DNA from: Sphingomonas sp.
GTDB taxonomy: Bacteria; Pseudomonadota; Alphaproteobacteria; Sphingomonadales; Sphingomonadaceae
DNA: 13,141 nt
Assembly: GCA_021154945.1 (NCBI GenBank)
Contig: JAJNQF010000470.1
Location: 1-13,141 of the forward strand
Direction of reading: 5' to 3'
In this document: positions 1 through 5,617 of the stretch, in pieces
How the letters are laid out: every line of letters begins with the position of its first letter
Numbering within the stretch: the first letter of the stretch is position 1
Notes under the pieces: generated by a model
What the model saw: only the letters and a program-made list of their open reading frames with translations
The model's database searches: none
Told to the model about the DNA's origin: nothing
Translations under genes and position numbers: made by a program

Positions 1-28
1 CTCCTGCGCCGGGCGTAATTCCGACAAT

Positions 29-70
29 ACTACGCGAAACATACGCGCCGGCCCGGCAATCGATCTCGAA
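29..70 (+). promoter_or_regulatory. Candidate shared control element, copy 1 (upstream of porin-kdp)
   Basis: Two exact blocks, ACTACGCGAA at 29-38 and AATCGATCTCGAA at 58-70, recur with the same start-to-start distance of 29 nt at 9188-9229, upstream of the small membrane gene and the opg operon. The sequence between the blocks is mostly different, which resembles a two-part binding site or promoter more than a recent duplication. I could not fit a convincing -35/-10 pair here, and nothing resembles the AT-rich KdpE site of E. coli. The role is inference. Confidence 0.35.
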
Positions 71-136
71 TTGCTACGTCGCCGGCGCCTAATTGCCAGT
101 CCTCGCGGCCCGCCACTCTTCCGGCAGGGACCGCGC

Positions 137-1009
137 ATGGGGATAGCAATGCACAGTCTTCGTTTCGTCGCCGGCCTAGTTCTAACGGGCGGTATCCTGA
201 CCGGTCTCGCCACGCCCGCGTTCGCACAGGACACCGCGCCGCCTTCTCCCGTGACCGTAACCGGTTCGGTGACGCTCGCGACCGACTACCGCCTGCGCGG
301 CGTGTCGCAGTCGGACAAGGACGGCGCGATCCAGGGCGGGCTGACGATCGCGCACCAGAGCGGCGTGTATGTCGGCGCATGGGGCTCGAACCTGTCCGGC
401 TGGGGCACGTTCGGCGGCTCGAACATGGAGCTCGACCTGATCGGCGGCTACAAGCACAAGCTCGCTGACAACGCGACGATCGACGTCGGCCTGACCTGGT
501 ACATGTATCCGGGCGGCGCCTCGAAGACCGACTATGCCGAGCCCTATGTGAAGCTCAGCGGCACGACCGGCCCGGCGACGCTGACCGCGAGCGCTTTCTA
601 CGCGCCGAAACAGCAGGCGCTCGGCAAATGGTATCGCACCGGCGCCGATGCGGCTGCGGGCGTCTATACCAATCCCGGCGCCAAGACCGACAATCTCTAC
701 CTCACCGGCGACGGAGCGTTCGCGATTGCCGGCACGCCGGTCACCGCCAAGGCGCATATCGGCCATAGCTGGGGCAATGACGGCCTCGGTCCGAACGCGA
801 CCAGCGTGACGCCGACCGGCGATTACTGGGACTGGTCGCTCGGCGCGGACGCCACGTACAAGAACCTGACCTTCAACGTCAGCTATGTCGACACCGACAT
901 CACGCGTCGCAGCGCAGCGTATCTCCAGCCGAGCTTCTCCCGCGGGCAGGACGGCACCGGATCGATCGCCGACGGCACGATCGTCGCCTCCCTCACCGCT
1001 GCCTTCTGA
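137..1009 (+). CDS. TorF-family putative outer-membrane porin
   Basis: The product (290 aa from 137) is a predicted outer-membrane beta-barrel of the TorF/Gcw_chp family. An N-terminal signal peptide ends in a typical signal-peptidase I site, TPAFA before QDTAPP (cleavage after about residue 30). The mature protein opens with the family-typical strand TLATDYRLRGVSQSDKDGAIQGG, shown here only as its start TLATDYRLRGVSQSDK, continues with alternating aromatic and glycine-rich strands (YVGAWGSNLSGWG, DVGLTWYMYPGG), and ends in phenylalanine (SLTAAF), the usual C-terminal signature for barrel assembly. An AGGGA-like site at 126-130 favours the start at 137; ATG 149 (MHSLRF) is an equally reasonable start with a GGGGA site. 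The stop lies only 11 nt before the next start, so it is probably co-transcribed with kdp. The family is clear; the substrate is unknown, and a role in K+ entry is inferred from position only. Confidence 0.9.
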   Translation: MGIAMHSLRFVAGLVLTGGILTGLATPAFAQDTAPPSPVTVTGSVTLATDYRLRGVSQSDKDGAIQGGLTIAHQSGVYVGAWGSNLSGWGTFGGSNMELDLIGGYKHKLADNATIDVGLTWYMYPGGASKTDYAEPYVKLSGTTGPATLTASAFYAPKQQALGKWYRTGADAAAGVYTNPGAKTDNLYLTGDGAFAIAGTPVTAKAHIGHSWGNDGLGPNATSVTPTGDYWDWSLGADATYKNLTFNVSYVDTDITRRSAAYLQPSFSRGQDGTGSIADGTIVASLTAAF

Positions 1010-1020
1010 AGGATCGACCG

Positions 1021-1104
1021 ATGCAGGATCTACTCTGGATAGCGATCATGGTCGGGCTGGTGGCGGCGACGCTCGCCTATGTCCGCCTGTGCGACAACGC
1101 GTGA
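1021..1104 (+). CDS. 27-residue single-helix membrane peptide upstream of kdpF
   Basis: A 27-codon frame begins with ATG 1021, preceded by a good ribosome site (AAGGA, 1009-1013, 7 nt spacing) that overlaps the porin stop. The peptide starts MQDLLWIAIM, contains one hydrophobic helix (about residues 4-20) and ends AYVRLCDNA. The single cysteine in a Y-V-x-x-C-D ending is distinctive. From memory, similar tiny frames occur just before kdpF or kdpA in other bacteria, but I could not check this. It sits 11 nt after the porin and 10 nt before kdpF, so it should be in the kdp transcript. It is not KdpF, which follows separately. It could be an additional small Kdp-associated subunit or regulator; the function is unknown. 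Confidence 0.65.
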   Translation: MQDLLWIAIMVGLVAATLAYVRLCDNA

Positions 1105-1114
1105 GGACGCAGCC

Positions 1115-1204
1115 ATGACCCTCGACCTCTGGCTCGCCGCGATCGTCGCGCTCGGGCTACTTTTCTATCTCGTGGCGGTGCTGATCCGTCCCGAACGCTT
1201 TTAG
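1115..1204 (+). CDS. kdpF: KdpF, small subunit of the K+-transporting ATPase
   Basis: This 29-residue peptide has one transmembrane helix (about residues 5-24) and ends in LIRPERF, the typical KdpF C-terminus. KdpF is a small integral membrane peptide of the KdpFABC pump that stabilises the complex by packing against KdpA and KdpB. Length matches E. coli KdpF (29 aa). The start ATG 1115 has AGGA at 1104-1107, overlapping the stop of the preceding peptide. Its own stop TAG (1202-1204) overlaps the AGGAG ribosome site of kdpA (1203-1207), so translation of the two is tightly linked. Confidence 0.93.
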   Translation: MTLDLWLAAIVALGLLFYLVAVLIRPERF

Positions 1205-1216
1205 GAGCGCGCTCCC

Positions 1217-2920
1217 ATGACATTCCAGGGATGGATCCTGATCCTCGGCTTCGTCGGCATATTGCTGGCGCTGACCAAACCCGTCGGCCTGTGGCTGTTC
1301 GCGCTGTACGAAGGCCGCCGCACGCCGATCCACGCCGTCCTCGGCCCGGTCGAAACAGGCTTCTACAAGCTCGCCGGTATCGATCCGAAGGCCGAGCAGG
1401 GCTGGCGCCGCTATGCGCTGCACATGCTCCTGTTCAACGCGACGTTGATGGCACTCACGTACGCGGTACTGCGCCTGCAGGGCGTGCTGCCGGGTAACCC
1501 GCAAGGCCTCGCTGGCCTCGCGCCGCACCTCGCGTTCAACACCGCGATCAGCTTCACAACCAACACCAATTGGCAGAGCTATGGTGGCGAATCCACCATG
1601 TCGAACTTTGCCCAAATGTTCGGCCTGACGATCCACAATTTCCTGTCGGCGGCGACCGGCATCGCGCTGGCGTTCGCGCTGTTCCGCGGCTTTGCGCGGC
1701 GGTCCGCCACAACGATCGGCAACTTCTGGGCGGATGCGACGCGCGTCACGCTGTACCTGCTCCTGCCGATCTCGATCGTCTACGCGCTGTTCCTGATTGC
1801 CAGCGGCGTGCCGCAGACGCTCGCGGGCGTCGTCGACATCCAGACGCTGGAGGGCGCGAAGCAGTCGTTGCTGCTCGGCCCGGTCGCCAGCCAGGAAGCG
1901 ATCAAGATGCTCGGCACCAATGGTGGCGGCTTCTTCAACGCGAACTCGGCGCACCCGTTCGAGAACCCGACCGCGCTGACCAACCTGATCCAGATGCTGT
2001 CGATCTTCGTCATCGGTTTCGGCCTGACCTGGACGTTCGGCAAGGCCGTCGGCAACACGCGCCAGGGCTGGGCGATCCTCTCGGCAATGCTCGTGCTGTT
2101 CCTCGCCGGCGTCACCATCACCTATGCCCAAGAAGCCGCGGGCAACCCGATCCTCCACAACATCGGCGTCGCGGGCGGCAACATGGAGGGCAAGGAGGTC
2201 CGCTTCGGGATCGCCGCATCCGCGCTGTTCTCCGTCGTCACCACGGCGGCATCGTGCGGTGCGGTCAACGCGATGCACGACAGCTTCACGGCGCTCGGCG
2301 GCATGATCCCGCTGCTCAACATCCAGCTCGGCGAGGTCGTCATCGGCGGCGTCGGCGCCGGCATTTACGGCTTCCTGCTGTTCGCCATCCTCGCAGTGTT
2401 CGTCGCAGGCCTGATGGTCGGCCGCACGCCCGAATATGTCGGCAAGAAGATCGAGAGCCGCGAGGTCAAGCTGGCGGTGCTGGCGATCGCCATCCTGCCG
2501 CTCGTCATCCTCGGCTTTACCGCGCTCAGTGCCGTGCTGCCCGACGGGCTGGCGGGGCCGCTCAACAAGGGGCCGCATGGGTTCACCGAGATCCTCTACG
2601 CCTTCACCAGCGGCGTCGGGAACAACGGCTCGGCGTTCGCGGGCCTGACCGCCGCGACGCCCTATTACAATGGCTTGCTCGGGGTCGCGATGTGGCTCGG
2701 GCGCTTCTTCATCATCGTGCCGATGCTCGCCATCGCCGGATCGCTCGCGGCCAAGAAGCACACGCCGGAAAGCACTGGCTCGTTTCCGACGACGGGTGCG
2801 CTGTGGGTCGGCCTGCTGGTCGGGATCATCCTGATCGTCGGCGGCCTGACCTTCCTGCCGAGCCTCGCGCTCGGTCCCATCGCCGATCATCTCGCGATGA
2901 TCAGCGGCAAAACCTTCTGA
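1217..2920 (+). CDS. kdpA: KdpA, K+-channel-like subunit of the K+-transporting ATPase
   Basis: KdpA (567 aa; E. coli 557) is the inner-membrane subunit that selects and binds K+, related to the Trk/Ktr/HKT channel superfamily. All four pore-loop segments are visible: TNTNWQSYGGES around residues 115-126, GTNGGGFFNANSAHPFENPT around 233-252, TAASCGAVNAMHDSF around 343-357, and SGVGNNGSAFAGL around 465-477. The filter glycines (G233, G348, G466) are present. The protein is hydrophobic throughout, with about ten helices. AGGAG (1203-1207) lies 9 nt before ATG 1217. kdpB follows after 14 nt. No frameshift or missing motif was seen; the subunit looks functional. Confidence 0.98.
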   Translation: MTFQGWILILGFVGILLALTKPVGLWLFALYEGRRTPIHAVLGPVETGFYKLAGIDPKAEQGWRRYALHMLLFNATLMALTYAVLRLQGVLPGNPQGLAGLAPHLAFNTAISFTTNTNWQSYGGESTMSNFAQMFGLTIHNFLSAATGIALAFALFRGFARRSATTIGNFWADATRVTLYLLLPISIVYALFLIASGVPQTLAGVVDIQTLEGAKQSLLLGPVASQEAIKMLGTNGGGFFNANSAHPFENPTALTNLIQMLSIFVIGFGLTWTFGKAVGNTRQGWAILSAMLVLFLAGVTITYAQEAAGNPILHNIGVAGGNMEGKEVRFGIAASALFSVVTTAASCGAVNAMHDSFTALGGMIPLLNIQLGEVVIGGVGAGIYGFLLFAILAVFVAGLMVGRTPEYVGKKIESREVKLAVLAIAILPLVILGFTALSAVLPDGLAGPLNKGPHGFTEILYAFTSGVGNNGSAFAGLTAATPYYNGLLGVAMWLGRFFIIVPMLAIAGSLAAKKHTPESTGSFPTTGALWVGLLVGIILIVGGLTFLPSLALGPIADHLAMISGKTF

Positions 2921-2934
2921 CGGGACAAGCCAAA

Positions 2935-4965
2935 ATGGCACGCACCCCTACCAAGTCGCTGTTTACGGCCGACTTGATCATCCCGGCGATCGGCGACGCT
3001 TTCCGGAAACTCGATCCGCGGCAGTTGATCCGCAACCCGGTGATGTTCGTCACTGCGGTGGTCGCCACGCTGTTGACGATCCTCGTCAATGTCGGTGGCG
3101 ACGGGCTGTCGGTCGGCTTCAAGATACAGCTGGTCATCTGGCTGTGGCTGACGGTGCTGTTCGGCACCTTCGCCGAAGCGCTCGCCGAAGGCCGCGGCAA
3201 GGCGCAGGCCGCGTCGTTGCGCGCGACCAAGGCCGAACTGACCGCCCGCCGCATGAAGGGCGACCAGGTTGAATCGGTCGCCGCCAGCGCGCTCCGATCG
3301 GGCGACATCGTCCTGGTGACGATGGGCGACCTGATCCCCGCCGACGGCGAAGTCGTCTGGGGCGTCGCCTCGGTCAACGAAGCCGCGATCACGGGCGAAA
3401 GCGCGCCGGTGATCCGCGAGGCGGGCGGCGATCGCTCGGCGGTGACCGCCGGCACGCGTGTCATCTCCGACGAGATCCGGGTCAAGGTCACTGCCAACCC
3501 CGGCGAAGGCTTTCTCGACCGCATGATCGCGCTGGTCGAGGGCGCCGAGCGGCAAAAGACGCCGAACGAGATCGCGCTGACGCTGCTGCTCGTCGGCTTG
3601 ACGATCATCTTCCTGATCGCAGTCGGGACGATCCCCGGTTTCGCCAGCTATGCGGGTGGCCGCGTGCCGGTCGCGATCCTGGCGGCGCTGTTGATCACGC
3701 TGATCCCGACGACGATCGCAGCCTTGCTCTCGGCGATAGGAATTGCGGGGATGGACCGTCTGGTGCGGTTCAACGTGCTGGCGAAGTCGGGGCGTGCGGT
3801 CGAGGCGGCGGGCGATATCGACGTGCTGCTGCTCGACAAGACCGGTACGATCACGATCGGCGACCGGCAGGCGAGCGAGTTCCGCTCGGTCGGCGGCACG
3901 CGTGATGAGGAGCTGGCCGAGGCAGCGTTGCTGGCCAGCCTTGCGGACGAGACGCCCGAGGGCCGCTCGATCGTCGTGCTGGCGCGCGAAAAGTTCGGTG
4001 TGACGACCAACGCGTTGCCGAGCGATGCGGAAGTCATCCCGTTCACCGCGCAGACGCGCATCTCGGGCGTGAAGGTGAATGGTTCGCTGATCCAGAAGGG
4101 CGCGGTCGATTCGATCCTGAAGGCCAATCCGGGGGCGGGGGCGACCGCCGCCGCCACCGAACTGCGCCGGATTACAGACGAGATCGCGCGCGCTGGCGGT
4201 ACCCCGCTGGCGGTGGCCCGCAATGGCCGGTTGCTCGGCGCGATCTTCCTCAAGGACGTCGTCAAGGCGGGCATCCGCGAGCGTTTCGGCGAACTGCGGG
4301 CGATGGGCATCCGCACGGTGATGATCACCGGCGACAACCCGCTCACCGCTGCGGCGATCGCGGCCGAGGCAGGCGTCGACGACTTCCTCGCGCAGGCGAC
4401 GCCGGAGGACAAGCTCAACCTGATCCGCAAGGAACAGCACGGCGGGCGGCTGGTCGCGATGTGCGGCGACGGCACCAACGACGCGCCGGCTCTGGCGCAG
4501 GCCGACGTCGGCGTGGCGATGAACACCGGCACGCAGGCGGCGCGCGAGGCGGGCAACATGGTCGACCTCGACAGCGATCCGACCAAGCTGATCGAGATCG
4601 TCGGCCTCGGCAAACAGCTGCTGATGACGCGTGGTGCGCTGACGACCTTCTCGGTGGCGAACGACGTGGCGAAGTATTTCGCGATCATCCCGGCGATGTT
4701 CGTCGCGCTCTATCCGGGGCTTGGCGTGCTCAACGTGATGCGGCTCGGGTCGCCCGAAAGTGCGATCCTGTCGGCGATCATCTTCAACGCGATCATCATC
4801 CCGATGCTGGTGCCGCTCGCGCTCAAGGGCGTGGCGTACAAGCCGATGGCGGCGGGGCCGCTGCTCGCGCGCAACCTCGCGGTGTATGGGCTGGGTGGGC
4901 TGATTGCGCCGTTCGTGGGGATCAAGCTGATCGACCTTCTCGTCGGCGCGCTGGGTTTAGCGTGA
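2935..4965 (+). CDS. kdpB: KdpB, P-type ATPase subunit of the K+ pump
   Basis: KdpB (676 aa; E. coli 682) hydrolyses ATP and drives K+ uptake through KdpA. The P-type ATPase signatures are intact: TGES at residues 153-156 in the actuator domain, the phosphorylated aspartate D301 in DKTGTIT, and GDGTNDAPAL at 511-520. The membrane residues known to matter in E. coli are present with a constant offset of six: P258 in IPTTI (E. coli P264), and D577 and K580 in NDVAKYF (E. coli D583 and K586). S156 matches the serine whose phosphorylation (S162 in E. coli) inhibits the pump at high K+, so this control may be conserved. The start ATG 2935 is 14 nt after kdpA, behind a weak GGGA site at 2922-2925. 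The same frame stays open far upstream inside kdpA, but that part is not the gene. Confidence 0.98.
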   Translation: MARTPTKSLFTADLIIPAIGDAFRKLDPRQLIRNPVMFVTAVVATLLTILVNVGGDGLSVGFKIQLVIWLWLTVLFGTFAEALAEGRGKAQAASLRATKAELTARRMKGDQVESVAASALRSGDIVLVTMGDLIPADGEVVWGVASVNEAAITGESAPVIREAGGDRSAVTAGTRVISDEIRVKVTANPGEGFLDRMIALVEGAERQKTPNEIALTLLLVGLTIIFLIAVGTIPGFASYAGGRVPVAILAALLITLIPTTIAALLSAIGIAGMDRLVRFNVLAKSGRAVEAAGDIDVLLLDKTGTITIGDRQASEFRSVGGTRDEELAEAALLASLADETPEGRSIVVLAREKFGVTTNALPSDAEVIPFTAQTRISGVKVNGSLIQKGAVDSILKANPGAGATAAATELRRITDEIARAGGTPLAVARNGRLLGAIFLKDVVKAGIRERFGELRAMGIRTVMITGDNPLTAAAIAAEAGVDDFLAQATPEDKLNLIRKEQHGGRLVAMCGDGTNDAPALAQADVGVAMNTGTQAAREAGNMVDLDSDPTKLIEIVGLGKQLLMTRGALTTFSVANDVAKYFAIIPAMFVALYPGLGVLNVMRLGSPESAILSAIIFNAIIIPMLVPLALKGVAYKPMAAGPLLARNLAVYGLGGLIAPFVGIKLIDLLVGALGLA

Positions 4966-4967
4966 AA

Positions 4968-5024
4968 TTGTTCTCCCGCGAAGGCGGGAGCCCAGACTGG
5001 GTCCCCGCTTTCGCGGGGACACAA
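4968..5024. repeat. 57-bp palindromic repeat (REP-like), copy A, inside the kdp operon
   Basis: The element is bounded by TTGT and ACAA, which can pair with each other. Between them are three possible hairpins: CTCCCGC-GAAG-GCGGGAG, CCCA-GAC-TGGG and TCCCCGC-TTTC-GCGGGGA, giving a cloverleaf-like fold; the two outer arms can also pair together as one long hairpin. Its reverse complement matches copy B (8982-9038) at 53 of 57 positions. It fills nearly all of the 70-nt kdpB-kdpC gap. There is no T-run after it, so it is not a classical terminator; it could affect mRNA stability or the relative output of kdpC-E. Confidence 0.85.
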
Positions 5025-5028
5025 GGAG
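5023..5028 (+). promoter_or_regulatory. Ribosome binding site of kdpC, abutting the repeat
   Basis: AAGGAG lies 7 nt before ATG 5036. Its first two bases are the last two of palindromic repeat copy A, so folding of the repeat (the ACAA/TTGT outer stem) could change access to the site. The regulatory effect is inference. Confidence 0.6.
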
Positions 5029-5035
5029 TTGCAGA

Positions 5036-5617
5036 ATGACATCCGATTTTACCTCCGCCCTTCGCCCCGCGTTCGTCATGACGATCCTGTTCGCGCTGCT
5101 GCTCGGGATCGTCTATCCCCTCGCCATGACCGGGATCGGACAGGCCATCTTCCCCAGCCAAGCGAACGGCAGCCTCGTCATGGCCAACGGCAAGGCGATC
5201 GGCTCGACCGTCGTCGGCCAGGCGTTCACCACCGACCGCTATTTCCAGACGCGCCCCTCGGCGGCTGGCAAAGGTTATGACGGTCTCGCCTCGTCGGGCT
5301 CCAACCTCGGCCCGACCAGCCAGGCGCTTGTCGATCGCACCAAGGCTGATGTCGCCAAACGTCGCGCGGAAGGCGTGACGGGGCCGCTCCCGGCCGACCT
5401 CGCCACCGCCTCGGGTTCGGGTCTCGATCCCGATTTGTCGCCAGCCTCGGCGTACGCACAGGTCGCTCGCGTCGCACGTATCCGCGGGTTGCCCGCCGAC
5501 ACGGTTCGCGCACTCGTCACGGCCAACGTCGACGGCCCGCTGCTCGGCATCCTAGGCGAGCCGCGCGTCAACGTCCTCGCCATCAACCGAGCGCTGGACG
5601 CGACGGGCGCACGTTGA
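5036..5617 (+). CDS. kdpC: KdpC, assembly subunit of the K+-transporting ATPase
   Basis: KdpC (193 aa; E. coli 190) has one N-terminal transmembrane helix and a periplasmic domain; it is required for assembly and high-affinity function of the pump. The helix covers about residues 12-33 (FVMTILFALLLGIVYPLA). Family motifs follow: GQAFTTDRYFQTRPSAAG around 61-78, then the SSGSNLGPTSQ stretch near residue 90, and the C-terminal VNVLAINRALD. The start has a strong AAGGAG site. It is separated from kdpB by the palindromic repeat rather than the short gap usual in this operon. Its stop TGA (5615-5617) overlaps the TTG start of kdpD. Confidence 0.97.
   Translation: MTSDFTSALRPAFVMTILFALLLGIVYPLAMTGIGQAIFPSQANGSLVMANGKAIGSTVVGQAFTTDRYFQTRPSAAGKGYDGLASSGSNLGPTSQALVDRTKADVAKRRAEGVTGPLPADLATASGSGLDPDLSPASAYAQVARVARIRGLPADTVRALVTANVDGPLLGILGEPRVNVLAINRALDATGAR

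Noticed and set aside
1..18. Possible tail of an upstream + strand gene ending at TAA 16-18.
   Set aside because: Five codons are not enough to support a gene, and other frames are open as well.
71..95. TTGCTA and TAATTG as -35/-10 of the porin-kdp promoter.
   Set aside because: The gap is only 13 nt, too short for a sigma70 promoter.
71..136. Upstream TTG start of the porin frame.
   Set aside because: It would place an arginine-rich stretch (MLRRRRLIASPRG) before a normal signal peptide. Starts at 137 or 149 give a proper leader.
1157..2941. 594-codon minus-strand open frame opposite kdpA.
   Set aside because: It is rich in Arg, Asp, Glu and Gln with no recognisable motif, which is the usual antisense shadow of a GC-rich coding region; kdpA is certain on the other strand.
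1570..4965. A single 1131-codon open frame, as if part of kdpA were fused to kdpB.
   Set aside because: The upstream part overlaps kdpA in another frame and reads as arginine-rich low-complexity sequence. KdpB proper begins at ATG 2935 with family-like sequence and length.
4971..5022. Intrinsic terminator between kdpB and kdpC.
   Set aside because: Hairpins are present but no T-run follows, and the next base blocks are the kdpC ribosome site. A repeat element is the better description.
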